Below are positions 27,533 through 39,041 of a stretch of DNA of 64,000 nucleotides, one piece after another. Location of the stretch: positions 620,001 to 684,000 of the forward strand of contig NZ_FOXX01000001.1 of NCBI RefSeq assembly GCF_900115845.1, read 5' to 3'. The notes under the pieces are model-generated. The model was not told where the DNA came from, made no database searches, and worked only from the letters and a program-made list of their open reading frames with translations. Made by a program: the position numbers and the translations under genes. The stretch's first letter is position 1. The number at the start of each line of letters is the position of its first letter. Origin of the DNA: Priestia endophytica DSM 13796 (GTDB taxonomy: Bacteria > Bacillota > Bacilli > Bacillales > Bacillaceae_H).

Positions 27533-28461
27533 GACTCACTAAGCTCCTCTTTGACTTTATCAATTAACTTTTTGGCACCTTGACTTGATAAAATGCGAGC
27601 AGCTTCATGTCCTACCTCTGTTGGATTATTACCGACAACACGCTCTTTATACATTTGTTTTCCGTCTGGTGAAGCAACAAGAGCTGTTAATACAACTTCT
27701 TCGCCTTCAAGTATAGCGTAACCTGCAATCGGAACTTGACAGCCGCCTTCCATCTTATGAAGAAAAGCACGCTCTGCTGTAACTGTTACACTTGTTTTAT
27801 AATCATCTAGCTTGTGAAGGAGATCCATTAGTTCTTGATCATCTTCTCGACATTCAATCGCTAAAGCACCTTGACCAATTGCCGGAACACAAACTTCCTC
27901 ATCCATATATTCACTTACAACATCATCAGACCAACCCATACGCTTTAATCCTGCTGCAGCAAGCACAATTGCATCATAGTCTTCACTTTCTAGCTTTCCT
28001 AACCGCGTATCAATATTTCCGCGAATCCATTTAATTTCAAGGTCTGGACGATATGATAAAATTTGGGCTCCGCGTCTTAAGCTACTTGTGCCGATGATAG
28101 CTTTTTCTTTAATATTTGCTAGTCCTTCGCCAGTTTTTGAAATGAATGCATCACGATGGTCTTCACGAACCGGAATGCAGCCAATTGTAAGTCCATCTGG
28201 GAGAACAGCTGGCATGTCCTTCATACTATGAACAGCAAAATCAATTTCTTTATTTAACATTGATTGCTCAATTTCTTTCACAAAAAGACCTTTTCCACCT
28301 ACTTTAGATAATGTTACATCTAAAATTTGGTCACCTCGTGTTACAATCTCTTTAATTTCAAAGTCATAGTTTCCACCAAGCTTTTTCAGCTGTTCAATCA
28401 CCCATTTTGTTTGTGTTAATGCTAATTTACTTTTTCTTGAGCCAACAACAATTTTCCGCAT
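27529..28461 (-). CDS. hemC: Porphobilinogen deaminase (hydroxymethylbilane synthase)
   Basis: 310 residues. [12 protein letters not shown] lies at the N-terminus and [11 protein letters not shown] carries the cysteine that binds the dipyrromethane cofactor. It joins four porphobilinogens into hydroxymethylbilane. Coupled to hemD by a 4-base overlap. Confidence 0.97.
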   Translation of the reverse strand: MRKIVVGSRKSKLALTQTKWVIEQLKKLGGNYDFEIKEIVTRGDQILDVTLSKVGGKGLFVKEIEQSMLNKEIDFAVHSMKDMPAVLPDGLTIGCIPVREDHRDAFISKTGEGLANIKEKAIIGTSSLRRGAQILSYRPDLEIKWIRGNIDTRLGKLESEDYDAIVLAAAGLKRMGWSDDVVSEYMDEEVCVPAIGQGALAIECREDDQELMDLLHKLDDYKTSVTVTAERAFLHKMEGGCQVPIAGYAILEGEEVVLTALVASPDGKQMYKERVVGNNPTEVGHEAARILSSQGAKKLIDKVKEELSES

Positions 28462-28473
28462 AAAATCCTCCTA

Positions 28474-29307
28474 CTACGAGTTCCAAAAATGAAAGTTAGA
28501 TAAACTTCCAAATAAAAAGAAGTTTATTAGTAAAATTAAAAATGAAGCCATATTCCAAAAGGCCATTGATTTTCCTTGCTGTCCCCTACTTATTCTTACA
28601 TAAAGATAGACACTATAGACAATAAGTACAAGAAAAGAACCAAGTACTTTTACGTCATACCAATGAAACTGATCAAGTTTCATATAGGCCCACATAACGC
28701 CTAAAAGAAGAGAGAGGAGCAAGAGCGGAAGAGCGACAACATTTAAAAGATAAGAGAGATAATCAAGTCTTGATAAATCTCCAAGTCTTATTAGCCGTTT
28801 CCCCCACTTTTTCTTTTTCAAGAGATGATATTGCAGAACATAAAGTGATGAAAAAACAAAAGAAATCGAGAATGCCCCATACGACAAAATTGCCATTGTA
28901 ATATGAAAAATTAATAACTCAGAAACTAGGCGTTCTCCTTGAACAGTAGAATAGTCTTGCATAGGTACAAAAGTATGTAATGCCATCACAAAAAAACCAA
29001 TTACATTTGTGAAGAACACAAGAAAATCCACCCTCAAAAAGCGATTGATAAGAAGAGAGAGTGTAATAAGTACCCACGCATAAAAATAGATCCCTTCAAA
29101 TATCGTTAAGATGGGAAATCTTCCTGTTTCTATCATTCTGAACAGGAGAAAAAACGTTTGTAATACCCAGACAATAGCAAGCAACCAGAAGGCAGTTCGA
29201 TTCGCCTTCCGGTTGTTAAGTAAAAAATCGATAAAATATAATAGCACGCTTATAGCATAAAGTACGACAACAAGCTCATAAATTCTTGTTAAATTGATTT
29301 CTACCAT
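28474..29307 (-). CDS. hemX: HemX, CcsA-like membrane protein controlling HemA level
   Basis: 277 residues with about eight membrane helices, related to the cytochrome c assembly (CcsA) family. In B. subtilis HemX lowers the amount of glutamyl-tRNA reductase. The gene follows hemA by 14 bases. Key haem-binding WWD motif of true CcsA is not visible, which fits the regulatory subfamily. Confidence 0.93.
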   Translation of the reverse strand: MVEINLTRIYELVVVLYAISVLLYFIDFLLNNRKANRTAFWLLAIVWVLQTFFLLFRMIETGRFPILTIFEGIYFYAWVLITLSLLINRFLRVDFLVFFTNVIGFFVMALHTFVPMQDYSTVQGERLVSELLIFHITMAILSYGAFSISFVFSSLYVLQYHLLKKKKWGKRLIRLGDLSRLDYLSYLLNVVALPLLLLSLLLGVMWAYMKLDQFHWYDVKVLGSFLVLIVYSVYLYVRISRGQQGKSMAFWNMASFLILLINFFLFGSLSNFHFWNS

Positions 29308-29321
29308 TTAACAATCCTTTC

Positions 29322-30662
29322 TTATGACGGATGTACAATTTCATGAGCAAGGGGCGTTTTTTCTACCTTCTTTTCAATAGTACGTTCATCTCGTACCATA
29401 TGTTCAATATCAAAAATCTTCATAAATAACTGAAGTGATTGTTCTGCATCTTTCTGACCAGCAAGCTCTTTCGCACTTAAAATGGGATCTTTCAGCAGTT
29501 GGTTAATAATGCTTTTTGTATGTTTATTTAATACTTTTCGTTCACGTTCTGTCAAATTTGGAAGCTTTCGCTCAATGCTTTTCATTGTTTCATTTTGAAT
29601 ATTAAGCGCTTTTTGACGAAGTGCTGAAATGACAGGAACAACACCAAGCGTTCCAATCCATGTTTTAAATTCTACAACAGCTGCTTCAATCATAATCTCA
29701 ATTGTCTCAGCTGCCTTCTGACGTTCTTGTAGATTTGCTTCCACAATTCCTTCTAAATCATCAATATCATATAAGAAAACGGTTTCTAGTTCACTAAGAG
29801 ATGGATCTAAATCACGCGGAACAGCAATATCTACCATAAAAATTGGTCGACCTTTGCGCAACTTTTCTACTTCTTTCATCGTCTCTTTAGTAATAACATA
29901 TTCTGTTGCTGATGTTGAACTAATGACGATATCCGCTTCAAGCAAGGCACCTGCAAGGTCTTCAAAACTTCTTGCATTTCCTTCAAAACGCTGTGCTAAG
30001 GCTTCTGCTTTTTCCTTTGTACGATTAATAACTGTCACATTGCCAACCCCACTGCCAGATAAGTTTTTAGCAGCAAGCTCGCCCATTTTACCAGCACCTA
30101 AAATAAGGACGTGCTTTTGTGACAGATTACCAAATATCTTTTTCCCAAGTTCAACAGCTGCATAACTAACAGACACAGCATTTGCACCGATATCTGTGTA
30201 GTGATGTGCTCGTTTTGCAAGTGTCACAGCTTCTTTAAAAAGCTGATTAAATACCGTTCCTGTTGCTCCCTGTCCTTGAGCTGTTAAAAAGCTTGAACGA
30301 ACTTGACCAAGAATTTGAGTTTCACCTAATACCATTGAATCTAACCCGCTAACAACACGATATAAATGCTCAATCGCAGCATCATGCTCGTATATTGTTA
30401 AATATGGAGAAAGTTCCTCTTTACTTATATTAAACCATTCAGCTAAAAAAGCTTTTACATAATAACGCCCTGTATGCAACTGATCAACAACTGCATAGAT
30501 TTCTGTCCGATTGCATGTTGAAACAATTACGTTTTCTAAAACGCTCTTTTGCTCTTTAAGAACACGCATCGCTTCAGACAGTTCACTATCGTTAAAACTT
30601 ACCTTTTCGCGAATTTCAACAGGGGCTGTTCGATAATTTAAGCCGATCGCAATAATGTGCAT
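29322..30662 (-). CDS. hemA: Glutamyl-tRNA reductase
   Basis: 446 residues. [12 protein letters not shown] holds the catalytic cysteine (near residue 50), [16 protein letters not shown] the substrate site, and [16 protein letters not shown] the NADPH site. It reduces glutamyl-tRNA to glutamate-1-semialdehyde, the committed step. First gene of hemAXCDBL, preceded by a promoter that overlaps a PerR-type box. Confidence 0.97.
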   Translation of the reverse strand: MHIIAIGLNYRTAPVEIREKVSFNDSELSEAMRVLKEQKSVLENVIVSTCNRTEIYAVVDQLHTGRYYVKAFLAEWFNISKEELSPYLTIYEHDAAIEHLYRVVSGLDSMVLGETQILGQVRSSFLTAQGQGATGTVFNQLFKEAVTLAKRAHHYTDIGANAVSVSYAAVELGKKIFGNLSQKHVLILGAGKMGELAAKNLSGSGVGNVTVINRTKEKAEALAQRFEGNARSFEDLAGALLEADIVISSTSATEYVITKETMKEVEKLRKGRPIFMVDIAVPRDLDPSLSELETVFLYDIDDLEGIVEANLQERQKAAETIEIMIEAAVVEFKTWIGTLGVVPVISALRQKALNIQNETMKSIERKLPNLTERERKVLNKHTKSIINQLLKDPILSAKELAGQKDAEQSLQLFMKIFDIEHMVRDERTIEKKVEKTPLAHEIVHPS

Positions 30663-30757
30663 TCTTTTCTGTACCCCCTTAACGTAATGCTCGTATTATC
30701 CTTTACTTATTATAACATGTTTCCTTTAGCTCTTTTCATACAAAATGTGAACATTAT

Positions 30758-30772
30758 TTAAAATGATTATAA
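30758..30772 (-). promoter_or_regulatory. PerR box at the hemA promoter
   Basis: TTATAATCATTTTAA on the minus strand matches the PerR consensus TTATAATNATTATAA at all but one specified position and overlaps the -10 hexamer. The hem operon of B. subtilis is in the PerR regulon, so conservation is expected. The whole gap 30663-31029 also holds a cre-like site and the ysxC terminator and no gene. Confidence 0.75.
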
Positions 30773-30794
30773 AGTAATATTTCTTATTATGTAA
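30766..30794 (-). promoter_or_regulatory. Sigma-A promoter of the hem operon
   Basis: TTACAT (30794-30789) and a perfect TATAAT (30771-30766) are 17 bases apart. The start point would be near 30759, about 100 bases before hemA. Confidence 0.65.
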
Positions 30795-30841
30795 TTAGTT
30801 TAGCACACTTTCTTAAATTCTCAACTTTTTTGATTGTTAAT

Positions 30842-30855
30842 AGAAAGCGCTAGCA
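30842..30855. promoter_or_regulatory. cre-like site upstream of hemA
   Basis: AGAAAGCGCTAGCA on the plus strand differs from TGWAARCGYTWNCW only at its first base. It lies about 83-96 bases upstream of the predicted hemA start point. Function is untested. Confidence 0.35.
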
Positions 30856-30933
30856 TTTATGAGAAGCTTCGTTACTATCTTCTTCGCCTAGCATTATTTT
30901 TCCTTTTTCTTTATTGTTTTACAAAAGAAAAAA

Positions 30934-30979
30934 ATTATACAAGAGACCCTTTAATTTTCTAAAGGGTCTCTTGTATAAT
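30934..30979 (-). terminator. Terminator after ysxC-lonA
   Basis: Perfect 20-base arms flank six bases (ATTTTC on plus), followed by a seven-base T run on the minus strand. A very stable terminator 50 bases after ysxC. Confidence 0.92.
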
Positions 30980-31029
30980 ATAAAATTTCATCACATAATA
31001 TGCTTGTTTTCTCGTAAAAGCAGACGGTT

Positions 31030-31611
31030 TTATAGAAAGCTTTTAATAGCATTCCAAGCCGTGTCTTTTCCTTGAGCCGTTTCCGAAGAGAATAAAATCA
31101 TTTCATCGCCCTCTTCAAGCTCCAACGTTTCTTTTACGATTTTTAAATGCTTTTGCCACTTTCCTTTTGGTATCTTATCAGCTTTTGTAGCAATGATAAT
31201 AACGGAAAGTCCAAAATGCTTTAGAAAATCATACATCATAATATCATCTTGAGTTGGCTTGTGACGTACATCTACGATAAGTACAACAGCTTTAAGTTGT
31301 TCTCGGTTTGTTAGATACGTTTCAATCATTTTGCCCCATGCTGCGCGCTCTGTTTTCGAAACGCGAGCATATCCATAACCTGGCACATCTACAAAATGTA
31401 GAATGTCATCAATATTATAGAAATTTAACGTTTGAGTTTTACCTGGCTTTGAAGACGTACGCGCTAAATTTTTGCGATTCAGCATTTTATTGATAAAAGA
31501 TGATTTCCCCACATTTGAACGCCCTGCAAGTGCAATCTCAGGAAGATGACCAACGGGGTACTGTGCTGGTTTTACAGCACTTATCACAATCTCTGCGTTT
31601 TTTACTTTCAT
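31030..31611 (-). CDS. ysxC: Ribosome biogenesis GTPase YsxC/EngB
   Basis: 193 residues with the GTPase motifs GRSNVGKSS (G1), DVPGYG (G3) and TKAD (G4). The family is essential and helps late assembly of the 50S subunit. The start overlaps the lonA stop by 4 bases, so the two are translationally linked as in B. subtilis. Confidence 0.97.
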   Translation of the reverse strand: MKVKNAEIVISAVKPAQYPVGHLPEIALAGRSNVGKSSFINKMLNRKNLARTSSKPGKTQTLNFYNIDDILHFVDVPGYGYARVSKTERAAWGKMIETYLTNREQLKAVVLIVDVRHKPTQDDIMMYDFLKHFGLSVIIIATKADKIPKGKWQKHLKIVKETLELEEGDEMILFSSETAQGKDTAWNAIKSFL

Positions 31612-33932
31612 AAACTCTCTCCTACTAATGCGTGCTTTAGCACCTCATCCAAATGAGAAACTGGAACAATTTCAAGGTGCTCCCGCACGCTTTCTGGAAT
31701 TTCCTCAATGTCCTTCTCATTATCACGTGGAATCAATACTTTTGTCAAACCGGCTCTATGGGCACTGAGCGTTTTTTCCTTTAAACCTCCGATTGGAAGT
31801 ACGCGTCCTCGAAGTGTAATCTCACCTGTCATTCCTACTTCTTTTCTAACAGGATTGTCTGTTAAAGCTGAAATGAGAGCAGTAGCCATCGTAATACCTG
31901 CTGAAGGACCATCCTTTGGCACAGCTCCTTCTGGAACGTGAACATGAATATCTAATTTTTCATGAAATGAAGGGTCAACTCCTAGCTCGTCTGCTCGTGA
32001 GCGAATGTAGCTAAAAGCAGCTTGTGCCGATTCTTTCATTACATCGCCAAGCTTCCCTGTTAAAATTAATTTTCCTTTACCAGGAGCAACACTTACTTCA
32101 ATAGAAAGTGTATCTCCGCCAACCGTTGTGTAAGCAAGACCTGTTGCAACGCCAACTTGGTCTTCTTCTTCAATCTGTCCATAGCGGAAACGTGGTTTTC
32201 CTAAGAAATCCTCAAGCGTTTTTGACGTAACCGTAATTCTTTTTCTTTCTTCTCCAACAATTTGTTTTGCTGCTTTTCGGCAAATAGAGGCTAATGTTCG
32301 CTCAAGACTACGAACTCCCGCTTCTCTCGTATACATACGAATAATTTTTAGAAAAGCTTCATCTTTTATATTAAGCTGGGTTTTTCCTAATCCGTGCTCT
32401 TTTAGTTGTTTTGGGAAGAGATGACGCTTCGCAATTTCTAACTTTTCTAACTCTGTATAACCAGCAATATCAATAATTTCCATTCGATCACGAAGCGGAC
32501 CTGGAATTGTTGCTAAATTATTTGCTGTAGCAATGAAAAGGACATTAGATAAATCATAAGTTTCCTCAATATAGTGATCACTGAACGTATTATTTTGCTC
32601 AGGATCCAGTACTTCTAAAAGAGCTGATGAAGGATCGCCACGGAAGTCATTCGACATTTTGTCAATTTCATCGAGCAAGAAAACCGGGTTAATTGTTCCT
32701 GCTTTCTTCATCCCTTGAATAATACGACCAGGCATTGCTCCAACATATGTGCGACGATGACCCCTAATTTCTGACTCATCACGTACACCGCCAAGAGAGG
32801 CTCTAACAAACTGACGGTTAAGAGAAGTAGCGATTGATCTAGCAAGCGATGTTTTCCCAACTCCAGGCGGTCCTGATAAGCAAAGAATTGGACCTCTTAA
32901 TGATTTTGTCAATTGCTGAACAGCCAAGTATTCCAGCACGCGTTCTTTCACTTTTTCAAGTCCATAATGCTCGTCATCTAATATTTTTTCTGCTCGTTTG
33001 ATATTTAAAATATCTTCTGTTTCTTTTGTCCAAGGTAGCGAAATGAGCCATTCAATATAGTTTCTAATCACAGAGCTTTCAGCAGAACTTGCAGGTACTT
33101 TTTCATATCGATCAAGCTCTTTTAAAGCAACCTCTTTAATATGATCTGTCATACCGGCTTTTTCAATTTTCTCAAGCAGTGAAGACACTTCAGCCGTCTT
33201 GCCGTCCTTATCTCCAAGTTCCTTTTGAATTGCCTTCATTTGTTCTCGAAGATAATATTCCTTTTGAGTACGCTCCATTGATTTTTTAACACGCTGACTA
33301 ATTTTCTTCTCTAGCTGCAAAACTTCTTGTTCATTATTAATATATTCAATGACTTTTTCTAACCGTTCTTTAACGTCAAGCATTTCTAGAATTTCCTGTT
33401 TTTGCTCAACTTTAACAGGAAGATGTGACGTGATAATATCAGCAAGACGTCCAGGTTCATCAATATCTGTTACTGTTGCAAGTGTTTCCTGAGATACTTT
33501 TTTGGACAATTTTATGTATTGCTCAAAATACTGTAGCAATGTTCTCATTAAAGCTTCGTCTTCTGAAGTTTTTTCATGCTCCTCAGTGTACTGCTCAATA
33601 TCTACAGAAAACATCTTTTCTTCTTGCTTAAAAGACACAATTTTCGCTCTGTTTAATCCTTCTACGAGAACGCGCATCGTTCCATTTGGGAGTTTTAACA
33701 TTTGCTTAATTTTTGCTAGTGTTCCTGTATGATAAAAATCTTCTTCTGTTGGTTCATCAATACCCATTTCCTTTTGTGAAACAAGAAAAATGAGGTGATC
33801 TTCTATCATTGCTGTTTCTAAAGCTTGCACAGATTTATCTCGACCTACATCTAAATGCAGAACCATTGTTGGATATACAAGCAAGCCTCTTAGTGGCAGA
33901 AGCGGAACTGTTGTTGTTTGTTTGATTGCCAC
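31608..33932 (-). CDS. lonA: ATP-dependent protease LonA
   Basis: 774 residues: N-terminal substrate domain ([12 protein letters not shown]), a coiled-coil hinge, an AAA+ module (GPPGVGKTS Walker [11 protein letters not shown] Walker B) and a Ser-Lys protease with [15 protein letters not shown]. The start is GTG at 33932 behind GGAGGTG. It degrades damaged and regulatory proteins in the cytoplasm. The gap before it (33933-34235) holds the lonB terminator and an AT-rich stretch with a TATAAT at 33984-33979 but no convincing -35 and no CtsR operator that I can see. Confidence 0.97.
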   Translation of the reverse strand: MAIKQTTTVPLLPLRGLLVYPTMVLHLDVGRDKSVQALETAMIEDHLIFLVSQKEMGIDEPTEEDFYHTGTLAKIKQMLKLPNGTMRVLVEGLNRAKIVSFKQEEKMFSVDIEQYTEEHEKTSEDEALMRTLLQYFEQYIKLSKKVSQETLATVTDIDEPGRLADIITSHLPVKVEQKQEILEMLDVKERLEKVIEYINNEQEVLQLEKKISQRVKKSMERTQKEYYLREQMKAIQKELGDKDGKTAEVSSLLEKIEKAGMTDHIKEVALKELDRYEKVPASSAESSVIRNYIEWLISLPWTKETEDILNIKRAEKILDDEHYGLEKVKERVLEYLAVQQLTKSLRGPILCLSGPPGVGKTSLARSIATSLNRQFVRASLGGVRDESEIRGHRRTYVGAMPGRIIQGMKKAGTINPVFLLDEIDKMSNDFRGDPSSALLEVLDPEQNNTFSDHYIEETYDLSNVLFIATANNLATIPGPLRDRMEIIDIAGYTELEKLEIAKRHLFPKQLKEHGLGKTQLNIKDEAFLKIIRMYTREAGVRSLERTLASICRKAAKQIVGEERKRITVTSKTLEDFLGKPRFRYGQIEEEDQVGVATGLAYTTVGGDTLSIEVSVAPGKGKLILTGKLGDVMKESAQAAFSYIRSRADELGVDPSFHEKLDIHVHVPEGAVPKDGPSAGITMATALISALTDNPVRKEVGMTGEITLRGRVLPIGGLKEKTLSAHRAGLTKVLIPRDNEKDIEEIPESVREHLEIVPVSHLDEVLKHALVGESL

Positions 33933-34195
33933 TTTTCTACACCTCCATCTAAGCTATTCGGTTAAAGGGGAGTCTTGTATTATAGGAAGAAAGCCTTCAC
34001 TTTATTCCACTATTTACTACATTATTGTAATAAAAAATATTTTTTCTCCATAAAATTAACCGAAAATTCAATACGTATAGTCTTTCAACAATTCTATCTT
34101 ATTTAAAAAACATTGTCTAATCTAAAACATTGTCTCTTCCTTATTGTGAGCCTTTCTTATAGAGAACATGTAAAAACATCTTCTCTTATTTTCAG

Positions 34196-34235
34196 AAAAA
34201 CAGGCTTTATCCTTTTAGGGACAAAGCCTGTTTTT
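34196..34235 (-). terminator. Terminator after lonB
   Basis: ACAGGCTTTGTCC and GGATAAAGCCTGT arms, followed by TTTT on the minus strand, start at the lonB stop. Confidence 0.85.
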
Positions 34236-35903
34236 TTACATTGATTCACGTTTTGGAAGTGACACATCTTCTTCACGATTCAAAAGAGGGTGAGCCGTTT
34301 TAACTAATGTTAGAGCTAGAACTTCTTTAATGTGGGTAACAGGGATAATTTCAATCCCCTTTATTTCTTCTAAAAGTGAGTTCATGTTTTCCTTTGGAAT
34401 AATGACTGTTTCGACTCCTGCCTGCTTTGCGGCTTTCACTTTTGCTACAACGCCACCAATTGGCTTTACTTTCCCGTGAAGACCAATTTCTCCTGTCATT
34501 GCTATCGTATGCTTAACAGGGACATTGTAAATGGCCGAATAGATTCCCGTAGCCATCGCAATACCAGCTGAAGGACCATCAATAGGAATTCCTCCCGGAA
34601 AGTTTACATGAATATCGTATTCACTTTCTTCCATACCCATTGTACGGAGAACAGTAATAACATTTTCAATGGAACTTCTCGCCATACTTTTGCGACGGAT
34701 CGATTTTCCGCTTCCCCCAATGCTTTCTTCTTCTACAATTCCTGTAATATTGATTTTTCCTTTATCTTTGCTTTTTAGTGCCGTCACTTCAATGTCTAAC
34801 AAAGCACCAGAATTTGGACCGTACACTGCAAGTCCATTCACAATTCCAACTTGCTCTTTTTGCCCTATCTTTGGATCAAGGCGTGGGGACATTTGACTTG
34901 AATGAATAACCCATTCCATATCGCTATCTTCAATTTCTTTCTTATCAGCAGAAATAGCCACCCCTGCTGCAATTTGAATCATATTAACAGCTTCACGCCC
35001 GTTTCTTGCATATGTAGCTAGTAGCGATAAGGAATATTCACTAATTGGCATCCCAACTTTATCTGCGGCCTTTTTGGCTACAGTTTCAACTTCACTTTTT
35101 TCAAGTTCTCTAAAGAAAATCTCTAAACAGCGAGAACGTATTGCCGGAGGAATCTCATCAGGAGTTCTAGTTGTTGCTCCAACTAGACGAAAGTCAGCCG
35201 GTAATCCATTTTGAAAGATATCATGGATATGTGTTGGAATTTGATTATTTTCTTCACTATAATACGCACTTTCTAAAAAGACTTTTCGATCTTCCAGCAC
35301 TTTTAGCATTTTATTCATTTGAATTGAATGAAGTTCCCCAATCTCATCAATGAACAACATACCTCCGTGAGCGTGTGTAACGGCTCCTTGTTTTGGTTGA
35401 GGAATCCCCGCTTGTCCCATCGCCCCTGCTCCTTGATAAATGGGGTCATGAACAGAACCAATAAGAGGATCTGCAATTCCCCGCTCGTCAAAACGTGCTG
35501 TTGTGGCATCAAGTTCAACGAAAACAGCATCTTGCTTGAACGGTGACTTTATATTCTTTTTTGCTTCTTCTAATACGAGACGAGCCGCAGCCGTTTTCCC
35601 CACTCCAGGAGGACCATATATAATAACATGCTGTGGATTTGGACCGCATAGTGCAGCTTTCAGTGAACGAATGCCGTCTTCTTGACCAACAATGTCTTTA
35701 AAAGTAGCAGGTCTTACTCGTTCTGCTAGCGGTTCTGTTAAAGAAATAGAGCGGAGTCTCCTTAACTGTTCCATTTCTTTTTTGGATTCCCGATCAATGG
35801 ACACTTTTTGTGTACGTTGATTGCGCAATAAGCTCCAAAAGTACAGCCCAATAATAATGCCAAAAAACAGCTGTACAAGGATAATGATATTTGTCCAACT
35901 CAT
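34236..35903 (-). CDS. lonB: Sporulation-specific membrane-anchored protease LonB
   Basis: 555 residues: an N-terminal membrane helix (IIILVQLFFGIIIGLYFWSLL), an AAA+ module ([22 protein letters not shown]) and a Lon Ser-Lys protease domain (IPIDGPSAGIAMATG). The arrangement matches the B. subtilis forespore protease LonB. A complete sigma-F type promoter precedes it, supporting forespore expression. Lies between clpX and lonA as in B. subtilis. Confidence 0.95.
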   Translation of the reverse strand: MSWTNIIILVQLFFGIIIGLYFWSLLRNQRTQKVSIDRESKKEMEQLRRLRSISLTEPLAERVRPATFKDIVGQEDGIRSLKAALCGPNPQHVIIYGPPGVGKTAAARLVLEEAKKNIKSPFKQDAVFVELDATTARFDERGIADPLIGSVHDPIYQGAGAMGQAGIPQPKQGAVTHAHGGMLFIDEIGELHSIQMNKMLKVLEDRKVFLESAYYSEENNQIPTHIHDIFQNGLPADFRLVGATTRTPDEIPPAIRSRCLEIFFRELEKSEVETVAKKAADKVGMPISEYSLSLLATYARNGREAVNMIQIAAGVAISADKKEIEDSDMEWVIHSSQMSPRLDPKIGQKEQVGIVNGLAVYGPNSGALLDIEVTALKSKDKGKINITGIVEEESIGGSGKSIRRKSMARSSIENVITVLRTMGMEESEYDIHVNFPGGIPIDGPSAGIAMATGIYSAIYNVPVKHTIAMTGEIGLHGKVKPIGGVVAKVKAAKQAGVETVIIPKENMNSLLEEIKGIEIIPVTHIKEVLALTLVKTAHPLLNREEDVSLPKRESM

Positions 35904-35939
35904 AAAGTGACCTCCTGCATGTTTTGTAAGTTTACATGC

Positions 35940-35969
35940 TAGTATCTCCTTGTCAAAGTTGGAATAAAC
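35940..35969 (-). promoter_or_regulatory. Sigma-F promoter of lonB
   Basis: GTTTA (35969-35965) and GGAGATACTA (35949-35940) are 15 bases apart. The -10 fits GGNNANANTR fully and the -35 fits GYATA with one mismatch. lonB is a known sigma-F target in B. subtilis. Confidence 0.75.
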
Positions 35970-35980
35970 CGTTTAAATTG

Positions 35981-36024
35981 AAAAAAAGAAGAGGAATTCC
36001 AAATGAGTTGGAATTCCTCTTCTT
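35981..36024 (-). terminator. Terminator after clpX
   Basis: GAAGAGGAATTCC arms (perfect, 15 bases or more) around a short loop, followed by seven T on the minus strand. Confidence 0.9.
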
Positions 36025-36068
36025 CGTTTTAGAACAGAAAAGTAAGCTAAAAAGCTTTCTTCTCTTTA

Positions 36069-37334
36069 TTAAGCTGATGTTTTGCTACCTTTTTGAACTG
36101 TTGAACCATCCTTTAAAACAAGTTTTGGCTCAGCTTCTTCACGAACAGCTTCACCTGTAATGACACATTTATCAATGTCTTCACGTGAAGGAAGGTCAAA
36201 CATTACATCAAGCATTAAGCCTTCAATAATTGAACGAAGTCCACGAGCACCTGTTTTACGTTCAATTGCTTTGCGAGCAATTTCTTTCAATGCTTCATCT
36301 TCGAACTCAAGGTTAACATGATCAAGTTCAAGCATTTTTTGATACTGCTTAACAAGAGCATTTTTCGGCTTTGTTAAAATTTCAACTAGCGCGCCTTCAT
36401 CAAGTTGTTCAAGACTTGCAATAACTGGAAGACGACCGATAAATTCTGGAATTAATCCAAATTTCAGTAAATCTTCTGGCAATACGCTTGTTAGAAGATC
36501 TTTTTGTTCTGCTTCAGGTTTTTTCGCTTCAGAACCGAATCCAATAACTTTCTTGCCTAAACGACGCTTAATAATTGGTTCAATTCCGTCAAATGCACCA
36601 CCACAGATGAAAAGGATATTTGTTGTATCAATTTGAATGAACTCTTGGTGTGGATGCTTACGGCCACCTTGTGGTGGAACGCTCGCAACTGTGCCTTCTA
36701 AGATTTTAAGAAGAGCTTGTTGTACACCTTCACCAGATACGTCCCGTGTAATTGATGGATTTTCTGATTTACGAGCTACTTTATCAATTTCATCGATATA
36801 GATGATTCCTTTTTCAGCACGCTCAACGTCATAGTCAGCTGCTTGGATAAGTTTTAGTAAGATGTTTTCTACATCTTCCCCTACATATCCAGCTTCTGTT
36901 AATGATGTTGCATCAGCAATTGCAAATGGAACATTTAAAATACGAGCAAGCGTTTGTGCTAGAAGTGTTTTACCACTTCCTGTTGGACCAATCATTGCAA
37001 TATTACTTTTAGCAAGTTCGATGTCATCAATCTTGCTATTTGAATTTACTCGTTTATAGTGATTGTAAACGGCTACAGATAAAGAACGTTTCGCAGCATC
37101 TTGGCCGATTACATATTCGTCTAAAATATCGCAAATCTCTTTCGGTTTTGGAACATCTTTGAACTCTACTTCTTCTTCCGTGCCTAGCTCTTCTTCCACG
37201 ATTTCAGTACAAAGTTCAATACATTCGTCACAAATGTAAACTCCAGGACCTGCAACAAGCTTACGAACTTGGTCTTGTGTTTTACCACAGAAAGAGCATT
37301 TTAGTTGTCCCTTTTCTTCGTTAAACTTAAACAT
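36069..37334 (-). CDS. clpX: ClpX, ATP-binding subunit of the Clp protease
   Basis: About 421 residues: an N-terminal zinc domain (CSFCGK and CDECIELC), Walker A GPTGSGKT, Walker [10 protein letters not shown] and the sensor/arginine regions ([16 protein letters not shown]). It unfolds substrates and feeds ClpP. The IGF-type ClpP loop appears as IGFGSEAKK. The ATG at 37334 has AAGGGG upstream; an earlier ATG at 37367 adds 11 residues outside the family pattern. Confidence 0.97.
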   Translation of the reverse strand: MFKFNEEKGQLKCSFCGKTQDQVRKLVAGPGVYICDECIELCTEIVEEELGTEEEVEFKDVPKPKEICDILDEYVIGQDAAKRSLSVAVYNHYKRVNSNSKIDDIELAKSNIAMIGPTGSGKTLLAQTLARILNVPFAIADATSLTEAGYVGEDVENILLKLIQAADYDVERAEKGIIYIDEIDKVARKSENPSITRDVSGEGVQQALLKILEGTVASVPPQGGRKHPHQEFIQIDTTNILFICGGAFDGIEPIIKRRLGKKVIGFGSEAKKPEAEQKDLLTSVLPEDLLKFGLIPEFIGRLPVIASLEQLDEGALVEILTKPKNALVKQYQKMLELDHVNLEFEDEALKEIARKAIERKTGARGLRSIIEGLMLDVMFDLPSREDIDKCVITGEAVREEAEPKLVLKDGSTVQKGSKTSA

Positions 37335-37529
37335 CGTGTCACCCCTTATATTGTTTAATAAACACACCTTCCAGCTTCCGAGCCTTCTGCGCTATGTACG
37401 CACTGTAACACACGTGTGAGTAAAATGCGAGAAATAAGTTTTAAGAAGCCTAAAGAACAAACAGAAGGATAAACCCATTTCTTAGCTGACTAAAAGACAA
37501 CTTTTGCTGCTAGTGAGAGTTTTTACTGC

Positions 37530-37557
37530 ATTTTACCATAAAACTCTGCAGTTTGAA
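37530..37557 (-). promoter_or_regulatory. Candidate sigma-A promoter of clpX
   Basis: TTCAAA (37557-37552) and TAAAAT (37535-37530), 16 bases apart, in the 417-base gap between tig and clpX (37335-37751). The leader would be near 190 bases. The gap holds no other gene that I can support. Confidence 0.45.
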
Positions 37558-37705
37558 TACAAAAACACTCGTTATGTAAGTAATTATTAGACTTTCCTAA
37601 TCAGACCTCTGATATGTAGCATGTTGATAATTTTGTTAACGTTATGATATGCGTATGGATTCCTTCTTATTGCTAAAAGTTCTTTAAAAGGGTCTTTATT
37701 TTTAT

Positions 37706-37738
37706 AAAGCAAGGCACGAGAAAATCGTGCCTTGCTTT
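37706..37738 (-). terminator. Terminator after tig
   Basis: AAAGCAAGGCACGA and TCGTGCCTTGCTTT form perfect arms around four or five bases, 14 bases after the tig stop. Confidence 0.88.
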
Positions 37739-37751
37739 TACTTACTTCTTA

Positions 37752-39041
37752 TTATGCAACAGTTTTGCTGTTTTCTACAAGGAAATCGATCGCTTTACGG
37801 ATTTGAAGATCTTGTTTTAAACCTTCAGTTGATCCACCAAGCATGTTTTTGATGTTTTCAGCAGGCATGTTGTAGCTTTCAGCCATTGTATTGATTTCTT
37901 TTTCTACTTCTTCGTCTGATACTTCAAGGTTTTCAGCTTTTGCGATTGCTTCTAATGTTAAGTTCATTTTTACGCGTTTTTCAGCATCAGCTTTCATTTG
38001 CTCACGAAGAGCTTGTTCATCTTGACCAGAGAATTGGTAGTAAAGGTCAAGGTTTAAACCTTGCATTTGAAGACGTTGTTCGAATTCTTGCATCATGCGA
38101 CCAAGTTCTGTTTCGAACATTGCTTCTGGAATGTCAACTTCTGCATTGTCTGCAGCTTTTTCTACTAACGTATCACGAACAGTTGCTTCTGCTTCGTTTT
38201 TCTTTTGCTCAGCAAGATTTTCTTTTGTTTTGTCTTTAAGTTGTTGAAGTGATTCAACTTCTTCATCAACGTCTTTAGCAAACTCATCATCAAGCTCTGG
38301 AAGTTCTTTTGCTTTGATTTCGTGAACTTTCACTTTGAAAGTTGCTTCTTTACCAGCTAAATCTTCAGCATGGTACTCTTCTGGGAACGTTACTTTAACG
38401 TCTTTTTCTGCTCCAGCTTCAAGACCAACTAATTGCTCTTCAAAGCCAGGAATGAATGAACCAGAACCGATTTCAAGTGAATAGTTTTCACCTTTTCCAC
38501 CTTCAAATGCTTCGTCATTAACGAAACCTTCGAAATCGATAACAGCTGTATCGCCTTCTTCAATTTTTCCTTCTTCTTTCACTACAAGCTCAGCTTGGCG
38601 TTCTTGAAGAGTTTTGATTTCAGCATCTACATCTTCATCAGTAACTTCTGTATCCACTTTTTCTACTTCAAGACCTTTGTAGTCTCCAAGTTTCACTTCT
38701 GGTTTTACAGTTACGTTTGCTTTAAAGATTAATGCTTGACCTTTACCAATTTGGTCAACATCGATTTCTGGGCGATCTACAGGCTCAATTCCTGTTTCTT
38801 CGATCGCGCTTCCGTATGCTTCTGGTAAAATGATATCTAAAGCATCTTGATAAAGAGATTCAACACCAAAGCGTTGTTCGAAAAGACTACGAGGTACTTT
38901 TCCTTTACGGAATCCAGGAATGTTTACCTGTTTCACAACTTTTTGGAATGCTTTATCAAGTGCAGCATTGAATTGGTCAGCTTCAACTTCAACAGTTAAA
39001 ACTCCTAGATTTCCTTCTTGTTTTTCCCATTTTGCAGACAT
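37752..39041 (-). CDS. tig: Trigger factor
   Basis: 429 residues with the ribosome-binding signature [17 protein letters not shown] (near residue 44), a central FKBP-type prolyl isomerase domain (about 150-245) and a long helical C-terminal chaperone arm. It binds nascent chains at the ribosome exit. Single gene with its own promoter and terminator, upstream of clpX. Confidence 0.97.
   Translation of the reverse strand: MSAKWEKQEGNLGVLTVEVEADQFNAALDKAFQKVVKQVNIPGFRKGKVPRSLFEQRFGVESLYQDALDIILPEAYGSAIEETGIEPVDRPEIDVDQIGKGQALIFKANVTVKPEVKLGDYKGLEVEKVDTEVTDEDVDAEIKTLQERQAELVVKEEGKIEEGDTAVIDFEGFVNDEAFEGGKGENYSLEIGSGSFIPGFEEQLVGLEAGAEKDVKVTFPEEYHAEDLAGKEATFKVKVHEIKAKELPELDDEFAKDVDEEVESLQQLKDKTKENLAEQKKNEAEATVRDTLVEKAADNAEVDIPEAMFETELGRMMQEFEQRLQMQGLNLDLYYQFSGQDEQALREQMKADAEKRVKMNLTLEAIAKAENLEVSDEEVEKEINTMAESYNMPAENIKNMLGGSTEGLKQDLQIRKAIDFLVENSKTVA

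Noticed and set aside
33933-34235. A CtsR operator upstream of lonA
   Set aside because: No tandem GGTCAAA heptamers were found on either strand.
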